A DNA stretch of 64,000 bases from Mycogone perniciosa (Eukaryota; Ascomycota; Sordariomycetes; Hypocreales; Hypocreaceae). The stretch is from positions 1-64,000 of the forward strand of contig JAOALB010000029.1 in NCBI GenBank assembly GCA_025331125.1, given 5' to 3'. A program made the position numbers and the translations under genes. The first letter of the stretch is position 1, and each line of letters opens with the position of its first letter. The notes below the pieces were generated by a model, which was not told the DNA's origin, searched no databases, and was given only the letters and a program-made list of their open reading frames with translations. Positions 48,638 to 59,560 of the stretch are shown piece after piece.

Positions 48638-49834
48638 TTATTCTTCCTTTTCGTCTTCTTCCTCCTCCTCCGCTACTTCTCCCTCTTCTTCTCCCTCTTC
48701 CTCTTCTCCCTCCTCCTCTTCCAGATCCGGCTCTTCCCATCCAGTCAACAATCGATGCACGCCGTAGCAATGCTTAATATGTTCTCGCAATGCATCAACC
48801 GGCCGCAATCGAGATTCAAGTACACAAAGCCGTCGAACTTTGTCAACACCGTCTGGAACAAGCTCGGATAGCACCTCCTCAGGCAACGAGCCCTCGAACA
48901 GATTGATGCTGGACACAGCGTCGCATCCTTTACAAAGCTTGCCATAATCCTTACCGGCATGCGTCACTAGTGGGAAACGTATGGACGCCATGCCGCTGAA
49001 GTCGTCCTGTTCGTAGTGGACCTTGCCAGGCTGCAGCGAGAAATCGTACTTGGGCGGCTCCAGTGGTGCATTCTGGAAGTTCTCAAACATCCGGAACGGC
49101 CAGGCGAGGGTGCTGGATGGGTTTCTCTTGCGATAGCCAACAGGCGGCACTGCGACTTCAGCCACTTTTTCCATCGATCCGTGGGCCTCGAGAGCGAGCT
49201 GCTTCGCCTGCTTGACGTTGACCAGTCCGTACGCCTTGTGGTGGGGATCCTCCCCCCATATGAAGTCATGATGCTCAGGCATGGATCGCAGGATCGGGAT
49301 TTTGTCGAGGTGGGTATCCGTCAACCCAAACCATAGTTTTGCCATCCGTGGCGTTGTCATGCGGAAGGCGTAGTTCCTATCCAGGCACTGGAGGCAAACT
49401 CTCTCACAGGTCGGCATAAAGAGGAAGCCACCGAACTCAAGGCCGCAGGAGGCGCACTCGCGTGATCGGAGGGTTCGTCTCACAAGGGCAGAAGAGTGGT
49501 GTTTAAGCGTATCCGTCTGTCTCATTGCGGTCAAGGCATGAGGTGCATGCTCCATCATGTCTTTGTAAGCCGGGAGGGCCTCCACAACTTCGTTTCCCCA
49601 GTGGGAGACTTGCTTAACGCGAGCCAGAGACTGGAAGTCGAGATGTCCAAGGACGTTGTGGACTAGTTCGAGGGGCATGATATCGAGCCGACCGAGAGAA
49701 GAGCGAACATTCTTGTGGAGAAGAGTAGATCGGCAAGCTGGGGTAACTTCCCATTCCTTTGTTGAACGGGACTGAGAAAAGTCTTCCATGAACTCCTCTG
49801 GGGAGTAGGTTGAGGTTTGTTGAGCGAACTCCAT
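48638..49834 (-). CDS. F-box domain protein with Cys pairs and a very acidic tail
   Basis: Single exon, 398 residues from ATG 49,834. Residues about 48-90 (L-D-I-M-P-L-E-L-V-H-N-V-L-G-H-L-D-F-Q-S-L-A-R-V-K-Q-V-S) are an F-box, the motif that docks a protein to Skp1 in SCF ubiquitin ligases. Cys pairs (ECASCG, CERVCLQC near 130-160 and KLCKGCDAV near 325) may bind zinc. The layout is common in a large family of filamentous-fungal F-box proteins of unknown substrate. The last 30 residues are almost all Glu/Asp, encoded by a CTC/CTT-type tract (48,640-48,730). An earlier in-frame ATG at 49,942 is rejected as a start because its 36 residues come from the 23-bp minisatellite just upstream. Confidence 0.85.
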   Translation of the reverse strand: MEFAQQTSTYSPEEFMEDFSQSRSTKEWEVTPACRSTLLHKNVRSSLGRLDIMPLELVHNVLGHLDFQSLARVKQVSHWGNEVVEALPAYKDMMEHAPHALTAMRQTDTLKHHSSALVRRTLRSRECASCGLEFGGFLFMPTCERVCLQCLDRNYAFRMTTPRMAKLWFGLTDTHLDKIPILRSMPEHHDFIWGEDPHHKAYGLVNVKQAKQLALEAHGSMEKVAEVAVPPVGYRKRNPSSTLAWPFRMFENFQNAPLEPPKYDFSLQPGKVHYEQDDFSGMASIRFPLVTHAGKDYGKLCKGCDAVSSINLFEGSLPEEVLSELVPDGVDKVRRLCVLESRLRPVDALREHIKHCYGVHRLLTGWEEPDLEEEEGEEEEGEEEGEVAEEEEEDEKEE

Positions 49835-49878
49835 AGCTGCAAGAATTTTCTGAGCTTTCAGGACGGAATATAAAACGA

Positions 49879-50106
49879 AGTTTGGATTGATGCCGAATGA
49901 AGTTTGAATGGGATGCCAAATGAAGTTTGGATAGGATGTCAAATGAAGTACGGATGCGATGTCAAGTGATGTATGGATGGTATATCAAATGAAGTATGAA
50001 TGTGATGTGAAGTAAAGTATGGATGTAATTTCAAGTGAAGTCTGTATGTGATATCAAACGAAAGTGAGGATGGAATGGATGTCAACTGAAAGTGAGGATG
50101 TCAGGG
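49879..50106. repeat. 23-bp minisatellite in the F-box gene leader
   Basis: About nine to ten diverged copies of a 23-bp unit like GAAGTATGGATGTGATGTCAAAT lie immediately upstream of the F-box gene start, so it is probably in its 5' leader or promoter. The last two units carry a GAAAGTGAGGATG variant. Confidence 0.85.
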
Positions 50107-50681
50107 GGGGATCAAGGAAATATATAGCTACAGAAATGAATATGCTCAAGGTTAAACATTACTATTAAGTTCTCTTTTTCTTTCTTTGAATTTTAACCTA
50201 ATCCTTAATCTCGGTCTGTCTTTGGAGTTCTGCAGTGAAGTCGACCAAAATGTGGCATAGGGCTACACTCTGGGATGCGACGCCCCTGAATTGAGTTGAG
50301 CGATGCATGTCCAACTCAGCACAAAAGATTAGTTCCACATCACATCAAACTCACTTTTTTTTTGCAAAGAGTACGAGTTAACAGCTAAAATTTCAGCAAG
50401 TTGAGTCATTCATGTAGGTAGGATTTTAAAAAGTCATGATCTAAAGTAATCAATTCATATCTTTGCAGCTAGCCTAAGTCATCATATACACCAAATTCCC
50501 CCGTCCCCAACTCTCGAATCCAAAGCATCACAACGAAAAAGGACATGTATATCGTCTAAAATACAATAACGCAGATGTCTAATCCAACGTGCTACCTATT
50601 TTTTGCCGAAAATGGCATGAGAAGAAGAAGCGCAAAGAAGAGCGCGACCGAACCTGTCGGGTGGGGAAATAGTGTTTACCC
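50107..50681. other. Intergenic between F-box gene promoter and KCH-type gene 3' end
   Basis: No gene seen. It has AT-richer stretches near 50,150-50,210 and 50,395-50,470. It would contain the F-box promoter and the downstream gene's terminator. Confidence 0.5.
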
Positions 50682-52465
50682 CTAGTATCTACCATTACGC
50701 TGTGCCTCCATGTCATATCCATAAGCAGCCCCGGGCTGGCCCTGCGAGGCCCCCCCATAGCCATAAAAGTTCTGACGGGGCGGTTGCCTGCTTTGCTGTA
50801 TCCCTGATCGCTCATAATAGTTCCCGATTGGTTGCGTTTGTGCCGTCATGGACCTCTGAGGAGGACATTGGAGTCCTCGGAAGGGGGCTTGATTTGTTGA
50901 ACTTCTGGTGAGTTGTCGGGGTGCGCCGAATGAGCGAATAGACGGTGCTATACTAGATTGGGCGTCTGGATTATAGGTTCCATGATCCCAGGATGTAGGC
51001 ATTTGCCTATTATAGTCATCGATGGTTCGGGACATGGGCGGCCCGCCCCGGGGAGCATATGGTGGCCCGCCTTCCGGGTTCATGGGCACCGAGCCTTGCA
51101 TCATGGGCCGGGGAAGGGATGAACTGGATTCGTTTCTTAGGCGATCCATATCTGGCCGGGGTCCATAGCTCCGTTGAGAGTTTGTCGTATCATGTCTCTG
51201 TGGAGGTGGCATATTGGAGTCGATTCCACGACACATAAAGTCGGGCGATTCTGATCTTCCGCGTCCCATTTCGGCTGCAGAACTAACAAGGGGAGCTCGG
51301 GACGAGTAAGTCGAGGAAGTCAAGTTTGAGGTCACAGTCCCAGTCCGGGAGGCTACCGGTCGCTTCCAATCCATAGTATTCATACCACTTCCTGGCGTTC
51401 CTGGATGTGAGCTGTATGCGGGTGGAGGATGCACGATTCCCTTTTCTTGAAGCAAGTCGACATTTGGCAAAGTTGGAAGTGTAGTATCCGGATGTATATC
51501 AACCTTCTCCCCACTCATTGCTGCCTTCATCCTCTCGGTCTGACCTTTGGCAAGTGCCTGATTGACCGTCTTGGTCACGATCTTGAGGAGTGCCTTGTTG
51601 ACCTTGCGCTCACAGTAGCCGGTGAGTCCTCCATCTGCGCGCGGGATCCAATGGAAGAGGAAAAATAAGTAGAAGAGAGTGGCGGTGATGATATACAGGG
51701 CTGAGAAGATCCAGATAACGAGTGTAAAGCACATGCCTGACAGAATAAGGGCCTGTCGGTAGTCTTCCTCTGCCAGCGTCTTAATATTGTTGAAGAACCC
51801 GGAAATAGAGCCTTCGAAAGTGGCCGAGGTGGGGGCAAGCTTCGCGAGATACACCGATCTGAGTGTCAACGCATTCACGACTTGGCGTGGTCCCATGCAG
51901 AAAATAACGCGGATCCATGCTATGGAAGAATCAGCAATGAAGGAGGAAAGGAGGCATCACAGGTCGTCCCCATACCCTGGAACTGGAAGTAGGTAAACAA
52001 TGCCACATATTCAGCACCCTTCTTTCCCCTTGTGAGTTCAGTAAAGACCAGGAATCTCTTGTATCCTTGGCCTGATCCGAGACGGATCGACTGCCACCGC
52101 ACAGCCAAACTATCAAGGTAACAGTCTGCAACATTGCCCCGTTTGATGATGCGAGCGGCACGGATGCCCTCGTATATGAGATTGACAAAGGACAAGAGGA
52201 TACAGACAGAGAAGATCCATTTCGATATGTAGAAGGGTATGGCTGGCTCGATCTTGGACGACCATCTGTTGAATACGAGAAGCTGGACGGCGGTAAAACT
52301 ATCGACTCCGTAAACGGCAACGGATAAGATGAGAGAGAACCAGAGGAAGCCATAGGCGAAGGGAGGGCCACAGCCCTTGGTCTTGAAGTCGGCGAGGTTG
52401 ATGTGATCCCATTTTTGGTCGACGAAGTTTTCAGTCTGTTTCCTGCGGTGGCTCAGGCACCCCAT
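50682..52465 (-). CDS. KCH1: KCH1-type fungal potassium transporter
   Basis: Two exons give 575 residues: 52,465-51,976 and 51,919-50,682, with one 56-nt intron (donor GTATGG). The N-terminus MGCLSHRRKQ...QKWDHINLADFK is characteristic of the Kch1/Kch2 (Prm6) family of fungal plasma-membrane proteins promoting low-affinity K+ uptake. Hydrophobic helices at about 36-60, 78-98 and a long pair within the Q-A-L-I-L-S-G-M...F-Y-L-F-F-L-F region (about 215-255) follow, with G-L-T-G-Y-C-E-R-K-V-N just after. The final 250 residues are a Pro/Gly/Ser/Gln-rich, presumably cytoplasmic tail, longer than in yeast. The chosen ATG at 52,465 gives MGC, a possible acylation site; a longer frame from 52,534 adds 23 residues without family similarity. 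Confidence 0.88.
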
Positions 52466-54330
52466 TGTGTCACAAAGAGACGCGGCGGCCGAATCGAGAG
52501 GCTGAGTAGCACCAACAAACAAACACGCAAACAAACAAACAAAGGAAAGGTCGAAAACTTCAAGATATCGAGCTCGTCAAGAGCGTCGTAGTGCGGGCCT
52601 GCCGACAGCACACGTCGTTCCTCGCCTGCGAAATTTGCGACGGTGCGTTTATCGCGAGAAGGAGTGGAAAGCCGCCAACTAGGTGGTGTTGGAGGCGAAC
52701 AAACGAGTGTCCAAGATTTCTTTTTGGTCAGAAAAATATTAACGGTGCGCGCGCAGCAAAGAAGTGTCTCCAGGACCACTCTGCGCACCAACAAGCGAAA
52801 GAAAAGGCCTTAGAAAACAGAGGGCGAGGCGAGCATGTCACCGTCGTCGTTCGAATAGTGTAAGTTTAGATCGGCCAGCGAATGTCAACAAAGGTCCAAA
52901 ATGTGTTGAGAATCTCGAAACGGGCTGCCCGAGAAAAGCCAAGCAGTGGACGGTAGGATTTCCGGTTTCTCTTGGCGTCGCAAAACCCCCGTCGAGGGTC
53001 TGTATCAAGATGGATGGGTGGAAGCAAAGGAGCGACTACTAGTTACTGATGTTGCATGAGCTGGAATGAATGAATGAATGAGAGGACTGGAGTCGGGTCT
53101 GCCTGACGAGGCGGCGGGTGATAATGGATGAAAGGACAATGGTGATTTGGTTGCCCGAATGCGGATGATGATTGAGGGATAGGGCGATCCCCAAGCGCAA
53201 GGGAGGGCATAAAGCTATTAGGCCTACGGAGTACGGAGTACTGCTCATAGAAGTGAGGGCGGCCATTGAAGGCGAGTGACAGCATGTCTTAGCATGTCTT
53301 AGCGCCGCAGGGCCCTGAATATGGCGTTTCCAATGGAGCATTGAAGAGCCTGGGGTTGGTTACAGACTGGCGGGAGCCCCTAGCCTCAGGACCCCTGTAG
53401 CGGTTGTTTTAGGCTCCCGCCCCGTTACAGGGAGGGGTTGGAGATCTGTAACCAGCACATCATTGGCATGGAGTGCCGCCAGGCCCCTTGAAGCGAGGAG
53501 AAGCGAAGATGACGGGTAGTGCTACAGTGCGCCAATACGGGCATTTCTTTGTTTCCATGAATACGGAGTGAAGATGTACGGAGCACAACTGATATGTACA
53601 TACCCTCCCTGAACAAATTGACTTCCAATAATGTTCTACGAGTACTCCTCGTAATTGACAGTGCAATGCTGTGATCATTCACACGCTATTCTTGTTAGCC
53701 AAATTAGCATCACATTTCCAGGAACGGCGCACCAATTCGGCCATCAATTTTCCTGGAACAAACTAGGCCTGATATCTACTAGTCTCAGCGTTATTGGCGG
53801 CTTTTCTGTGCGGAGGATCGTTATCTCCATCTCCCCAGGCTGACATCCATTACTTTGAAACGCAACAATGAATGACATCAACTCCATCACGCCACTTGAT
53901 CGGATAAATAATACGGCAATAATACGGCATGCTGTTTATAATTGCGCTTTTTACAAGGTTCCCTTACGACATATACATACATACACATATCTTCATGGTA
54001 ATACGACGTAGAGTATAATACCCTTACAGTATTGGCAATGACTTGTTAGTCGGTCGGCTTCAATGCAGTGATTCCAAAAGTCAAAATAATTTCGAAAAGT
54101 TCCCCAAACAAAGGAACGATACAAAGAAGTCTTTCCCCAAGAATAGACTCGAAAGGACAAAAATAGGCATCCAATTCTTTCTTTGTCTTCAAACAAAGAA
54201 TGTCTGGCGCCGGCAAACCAGCATCTGTCTACATACAAGATAAACAGATGAACAAGATGGCGCTCATATCATCTCAAAACCTCCCATTCATCTTCTCCTT
54301 GTGGTGCCATAAAAGCATCCCGTAGCCGGA
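52466..54330. other. Intergenic, 1.9 kb, with ACAA repeats and a small inverted-repeat element
   Basis: It contains the upstream region of the K+ transporter (an AAAC/ACAA repeat at about 52,515-52,545), paired TACGGAGTA motifs at 53,225-53,241, and an inverted-repeat element at 53,357-53,454. Frames in this stretch are short overlapping shadows with no motif. Confidence 0.55.
53357..53454. repeat. 98-bp inverted-repeat element
   Basis: The ends TGGTTACAGA and TCTGTAACCA are perfect inverted repeats. An inner pair GGCGGGAGCC (53,369-53,378) and GGCTCCCGCC (53,412-53,421) forms a second stem. It could be a tiny palindromic transposon remnant or a transcribed hairpin; no target duplication is evident. 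Confidence 0.65.
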
Positions 54331-55719
54331 ATGTCGTCTGACCAGTCTCTCCCCACGCCCGACTTCCAGCTCCTCAGCAAGATCGATGAAGGGCTCTGGT
54401 TCGCCACCAAACGAGATGACTACCGCAGTCCGAAATATCTTGCCCAATGTATCGGCCATTTCAACGCCCCTGGTACCACGGAGGACCAAGACGAAGGAGA
54501 AGCACTGCCCAGCGAAGTTGGCCTCGCGTTCCATGATTTGATGTATCTCTTCAACCAAGCGCCCGTCATCGCCCAGATCTTCAATCATGAAAACATCATC
54601 TCCATCGTCGGTCACATCCAAACGAGGCCCGTCGTGGAGCAGAGACTCAGCCGCAGGAAGGACTACATCGTCTGGGACTTTTGCGACGCAGCCAATCTCA
54701 GTGCTTTGTTCCAGGACAACCCATACCAGACGCCTTCGTACTATCTCCCCGAATCCCTGTGTTGGCATGTCCTCACGTCACTCATGCGGGCGGTGACATA
54801 TCTCCACGACGGGAAGCGCCTCTTCTTCGACCCGGTCTTTGAGTCGCAAGAGCCTAGGAAATGGCTTCCCGTGGACTACGACTGGAACCCGACTCTGCAC
54901 CGGGCTATTGAGCCTAGGAATATTTTCTTCCAGCATCCTCGTGGCATTGAGGTGTATGGCTTATGCAAGCTCGGCAACTTTGAACACGCCGCTGTGACTA
55001 ATCACGTCATAATTACCGGTGAAAAGCGGAGGGATAATGATACAGATAGCTCTTTCAGCATCGCTATTGCTCTTCACAGAAATTCGAAGCCATTGGAACA
55101 TACACAGGCTGATATGGATAGGGATCCAAAGAGCTTCACAGCTGTATGTGTTCTGCTATTAACCTGTCACTCTTAGAGCACAAAGCTAATACAGCCCAGG
55201 AGAACCGGCCGTATACACTCGCTGACGAACTGTGGTCCATCGGCAGCGTCATCTTCACCATGATGACCGGACAGCAGCCAATTCTCTACTGCCCCAAGTA
55301 CGGGAACTGCAGCCACATCACAACCTGCAGCAGAGGCGGCTGTCTCCACGTCACCGCCGCCGAGAAGGGCTGCAACTGTGCCATGGGCGGGTGCGAACAC
55401 ATCCCCCAATGGCGCTGCACCCACGAGGTCCACGCACTGAACCGCCCGCGTCACCAGGATTGCCAGGGGGCCAGTCGTCAATATCGATACCCACCTGATA
55501 CGCGCGCGCTACTCATGGCGGCTCCGGAAACTGGTCAAGGACTTGCTGGACTGCGACCCGCAGAACAGGGTGCGTATATCCAAGGTGCTGCCATTTACGA
55601 AGCTGGTGGAGGAGCACTATCGCGAGTGGAGAGAGGAGACGGAGGAGGGGATGTCGTATCGGGATATTGAGGATGACATGATGGCGAGGTGGGAGGCGCA
55701 GAGGAAGATGCAGGAGTAG
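54331..55719 (+). CDS. Kinase-like protein with degenerate catalytic motifs (probable pseudokinase)
   Basis: Proposed exons 54,331-55,143, 55,200-55,390 and 55,458-55,719 give 421 residues. The kinase fold shows in the helix L-C-W-H-V-L-T-S-L-M-R-A-V-T-Y-L-H-D (about 147-164), then H-R-A-I-E-P-R-N-I-F-F where active kinases have HRDxKPxN, then K-L-G-N-F-E-H-A where they have KxxDFGxA, and Y-T-L-A-D-E-L-W-S-I-G-S-V-I-F-T-M-M-T-G (subdomain IX). The catalytic Asp of HRD and the Asp-Phe-Gly are both replaced, so catalysis is doubtful. A Cys-rich insert (C-P-K-Y-G-N-C...C-N-C) follows. Intron 1 (GTATGT...CCCAG) is clear. Intron 2 (GTGCGA...CACCAG, 67 nt) is inferred because only it joins the insert to the well-formed C-terminus L-L-D-C-D-P-Q-N-R; without it a frameshift is needed. 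Confidence 0.72.
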
Positions 55720-56307
55720 AAGGATTACTGCTATCTTACGAAGTACGAGTACATCATCAAGAGAGACAGCCTGTTAATTTATACAAAGAAATTGTGCCCA
55801 ATCAAATAGTCGAGCTCATTCATGCAAGTCATTTTGAAGCGGTATTTTCGTTGCCAAACGGCTCCTATGGCCCGCCCAGATGGCGCTAGAACCAAAAGAA
55901 GCCAGTTGGAAAGCCGAGCGAATAGGCGCGGAACGCGGGAGCAATCCGAAACGAACCATCTCTCTCTCTCTCCCCAACTAAACTGCACTGAACTGAAGAT
56001 GTTGTGCCATCCATTTGCATTTGCAACATCTGCTGTCTGATCTCGCGCACACCATTTGGCCATCTGCTTCCGCAAACGTCCCGCGAGCAAATCGCTGGCT
56101 GACGTACGAAGTAGTAGTACTGGTGACACGATAATATCCGCGGCCTATATTACTCCTCTTACGAAGTACTCCGTACCACTCAGCTGTCGTCCGCGTCGTC
56201 CTCCTCCTCTTCTCCCTCTTCCGCTTCTCTCTCCTCCACAACCTCGACCATCTCTTCTCTCTCTCTCTACTCTACTCTACCTCATCTTCACACATACTGC
56301 TGCACCA
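55720..56307. other. Intergenic / promoter with CT-rich tract
   Basis: Includes a long pyrimidine-rich stretch (about 56,188-56,283: CTCCTC, CTCTCTCTCT, CTACTCTA) just before the start codon of the next gene, typical of fungal core promoters and leaders. A TACTCCGTA motif lies at 56,167-56,175. Confidence 0.6.
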
Positions 56308-57051
56308 ATGTCCATCCCAACCACCGCAACGCCTCCCCTCCTCCTCACCAAACGCCTCAACGCCTTTCTCCACGCCCACCAAACCGCCCATCTCCCAACT
56401 CTCCTCCTCACCACCACCCACGGCAAACTCCTCGCCCACGCCAGCACTCTCCCCGTCTCCGTCCTGCGCACTCACGCCACTGTCGCCGCCTCCCTTCTCG
56501 CCATCCACACCTCCTCCTCCGTCGCCATACCCACCGCCCTGCCCGGCTCGCGCACCCCCGAGCCCATCAGCAGCTCGCCGCCCATCAGCGAGCGCGACGA
56601 CGACGACCATGGCTACGACGACGACGAGGAAGACGACCGCGCTCGCGCCGCTGCTGCTGCGGAGAGAGCGTCGCAGCAGAGGAGGAACACCATCAAACCC
56701 GTGACTATAACCGTCCAACTCAGCGACGGAACCGTCATCATCCGCCGTCTAAAATGCGGGCTTCTCTTCGTCTGCGTTGGGCCCTCTGCGGCAACACATA
56801 ATGCCCAGGATCTGCTACTACCACTGCACCCTACGCACCACCACGAAAATGGCGACGCGCTCGGAGTGGGCAGTCCCAGCGAGGTGGAGAGTCTGATGAG
56901 CACGGGCGCACAAACGACGTCCGGTCTCGAGAGCGCAAGCCATGCGCCTGTGGTCGCTATGAGGAGACACGCAGCCGAGTTGGCGAGGTGGTTGGACGAG
57001 AAACTAGGAACCCTCAAAGTTCCTGAGGAGGGCATTGGTGTCGTGGAGTGA
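56308..57051 (+). CDS. Roadblock/LC7-like protein (possible Ragulator/EGO-type subunit)
   Basis: Single exon, 247 residues from ATG 56,308. The N-terminal part L-N-A-F-L-H-A-H-Q...L-L-L-T-T-T-H-G-K-L-L-A-H-A-S (about 14-50), then T-H-A-T-V-A-A-S-L-L-A-I-H-T, has the helix-strand-strand pattern of a roadblock/LC7 fold as in LAMTOR2. The second half of the fold (T-I-T-V-Q-L-S-D-G-T-V-I-I-R-R-L-K-C-G-L-L-F-V-C-V-G, about 132-157) is separated by an acidic then Ala-rich insert (DDDD...EEDD). The C-terminal helix A-A-E-L-A-R-W-L-D-E-K-L closes it. In this family the fold scaffolds Rag GTPases at the vacuole or lysosome; that role is inferred from fold only. A longer frame from 56,056 is translated promoter and is not used. 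Confidence 0.68.
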   Translation: MSIPTTATPPLLLTKRLNAFLHAHQTAHLPTLLLTTTHGKLLAHASTLPVSVLRTHATVAASLLAIHTSSSVAIPTALPGSRTPEPISSSPPISERDDDDHGYDDDEEDDRARAAAAAERASQQRRNTIKPVTITVQLSDGTVIIRRLKCGLLFVCVGPSAATHNAQDLLLPLHPTHHHENGDALGVGSPSEVESLMSTGAQTTSGLESASHAPVVAMRRHAAELARWLDEKLGTLKVPEEGIGVVE

Positions 57052-57520
57052 GAGCAGAAGCAGAGGGGAAAGGGGGGGAGCACGGAACCATAAGCAAGGT
57101 TCCAACAAAAGGCATTTCACACGGCGTTAAAAGAATGGCTTTTTATTTCTTCTCATGGTCAAAAATTTGTAGAATTAAATATTTAATGTTCAGGGCGCTC
57201 AGGATTAGATACCAAAAAAGACGAGAGGGTATAATGACGGAACACATGTCCCCAATGTTTTTCCATAATCAGTGAGTCTCCAGATATATCTGGCCGTCTT
57301 ATTATTACAACATATCAAAGCTATGTGGAATCTATACACTATGTTACTGCCATACCCGACCTCCAGCCAATATTGCCATAATACTCGCTTGTCCCATTCC
57401 AGCAAATTTGAAAATAAAAATAATAAAAATGCCTCGGAGGGCACACCCCTTGAACGCCGTCAAATGCAGACAAACTAGCCGTAAAGAGAGTCGGCGTAGA
57501 AAAAGCATTCCCCGTCATTA
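57052..57520. other. Convergent 3' region between two genes
   Basis: The roadblock-like gene and the minus-strand gene ending at 57,521 converge here. The AT-rich centre (57,160-57,420) would hold both terminators; no gene seen. Confidence 0.6.
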
Positions 57521-59560
57521 TTACTCAATACTCATGCGCATGATACCGTCGTTGGTGTCAACCATGCCCTGGAGACCTACTCTCCCTTTTCTACTCACCT
57601 GTCCCGTTGAGCCCGAGGGCGGATAAGCCGGAGTTCCGCTTATACTGCCCGAGTCGCTTTGTCCGCTGCTTCCCCTATCACCGCCCGTGCTCCCTGGTCG
57701 CGACCCCCAGAGCACAGAGTCGCGCTGCATGGGGCTCTGCACTATAGGTGAGTTGTGGGCGCTCATCCCGGGGCTCACTGCTCTGCGCTTGAAGCTGGTC
57801 GGATCAAAGTCGTCGTCTCGACGGCGCTTATTATTTATTCGACGTGTAATCTCTGCAGCGCTGGGAGGATGGGCGCCTCCACTATAAGATCCCTGCGAAT
57901 TGTGAGCTTCTCGGGCTTCTCCGTGACCGTAGACCGGTGTGCGCACCTGAAAACCAGCCTGACCCAACGAGGGCGAGTCCATGATGGCATCTTCGCTCGA
58001 GGAGCCTCGAGGGAGAAAGGCTGGGGGTGGAGGTGGCGTTCTAGCACCACCCATGCTGCTAGACTCGGAAAATGTATCCCAGAACTGCTTCCCTTTGGAG
58101 TTCTTGATAGCATGTTGTTTGAAGCTACTTGATAGGCCCGTAGACAAGTCGCCCATTATATCCTCTCCTGGAATGTCATCCAAGGACTCCTGGTTGGTCA
58201 AATTGGGTGACGATTGTGCAGTTGTGTTGGCATTGGAGTCGAGTCCGACAGGCGGGAAGCGAGGCTCAAGATCCATATCACTCTCTCGTACTTGCTTGAC
58301 AATCTCAGCTTCCCTTATAAACTCAGCCTCAGCCGGGGATCCCTCCTCAGCAAGGGCTGCTCGTATACGGGCAAACGTCTTTGTCTTGGGCTACACTTTG
58401 TCAGCATCACACTGTTTGTTTGGCACGATAGCATAGTCGGGCAAACTCACCAGAAGATTACCACGTCGGGTAACAGCTCGTCGTATTACACCCCTCTGCG
58501 CCTCCCCACTGACTCCACCAACATCGCACAACGGTCGCCCATTCTCATCCGTTTCGCCTGATGAGATGTGCAGTTGGTTTGCCTGCCAACTAATGCTCTC
58601 CCTCCTCGCACGGGCCGCTGCAGAGCTGCTGGGCGGTGACCTAGAATGCGCGGCCGGATTGAGACTGAATCCCAGACCTAGAGCGCGTGTCTTCTTCTTC
58701 GACTGTTTGCGTGGCCGTTGTCGTTGCTGGAAACTCATGAGGCTACTCATGGCTGGTGAGCCAAACGGCCCGCTATTCACCCGCTGTCCCCTTGAAAAGC
58801 CCATCTTGGAGACCTGGGGCGTTGTCACATAAGACTCGTCCATGTCGTCGTCCATGATATCATCATCGTCTGAGGAGCTCGACAAATCCGACCCCATGGC
58901 ATGCGTGCTTCCAAGAGAACTGCTGACATTCATCTTCTCCTGGTTTCCCATCATTGACCACAGTGACGTCGATGTATGCTCGGCACCTCCATATTCGCTC
59001 CTCCGAGCCGGGATGTTCATCGCCCGGTCGCTGATGATGGGAGACGAGCCCGGTGAGGGCTGCTCAGCCAGGATCGAGTGGTGGAGGCTGGTAGCTGCCC
59101 GCGAAAAGTCGAGACCGCGAGAGCGGCGCGGAAGAAGGTTGGTCGGCGAAGCGTAGATCTGGGAGTGGTCGAGCTTTGGCGACAACGGCGCAGGTTTGAT
59201 GTAGGCATTTGAGGAGGCGCCGGGAGGGGGGGTGAACTGGCGAGGGGGCATCTGCAGCGAGAGACCCTTGAATTCGGCACGTCGCGGCGTAACGGGTTGC
59301 GACAGGTCCCTGAGGTTGCTATCATCCTTGGACGTCTTCCTTGACGCTTCGATAATGCGCGGCGAGGGAGAGAGCTTTGAAGGCGTGCCACCACCGTCGG
59401 ACATGGACCGTGTCTTGGTCACCATGGGCGACCTGACTTGGGCGGTTGTGGACGCGGCATCACCACAATCACGCCCCTCATGGCCATCGTGAACGCCTTC
59501 ACTATCCATCACCACTGCCTCGTCAACGGGGACGCTAACTAGGTGCCTCGGCCTCTCCAT
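57521..59560 (-). CDS. Conserved low-complexity protein, function unknown
   Basis: Two exons, 59,560-58,451 and 58,390-57,521, give 659 residues with a 60-nt intron (GTGAGT...TGTAG) joining R-R-G-N-L-L to P-K-T-K-T-F-A-R-I-R. Most of the protein is Ser/Pro/Gly-rich and probably disordered, with proline-directed S/T-P sites, an acidic block S-S-S-S-D-D-D-D-I-M-D-D-D-M-D-E and a basic stretch R-P-R-K-Q-S-K-K-K-T-R. The only clearly structured segment spans the splice junction: V-T-R-R-G-N-L-L-P-K-T-K-T-F-A-R-I-R-A-A-L-A-E-E-G-S-P-A-E-A-E-F-I-R-E-A-E-I-V-K-Q-V-R-E, a helical, conserved-looking motif. Basic patches (N-N-K-R-R-R, F-K-R-R) suggest a nuclear protein. It could be a cell-cycle or transcription regulator, but that is a guess and no family is claimed. 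Confidence 0.8.

Noticed and set aside
48505..48777. Leu/Pro-rich plus-strand frame
   Set aside because: Antisense of the acidic tail of the F-box protein.
55391..55670. Continuation of the kinase-like frame to a stop at 55,670
   Set aside because: It yields a Gly/Ala-rich nonsense tail, while the alternative frame gives a proper helical kinase C-terminus that joins through a 67-nt intron.
56056..56307. 84-residue N-terminal extension of the roadblock-like protein
   Set aside because: It is translation of the pyrimidine-rich promoter and leader.
57835..58132. Frames opposite and beside the low-complexity gene
   Set aside because: Shadows generated by its biased Ser/Pro/Arg codons.
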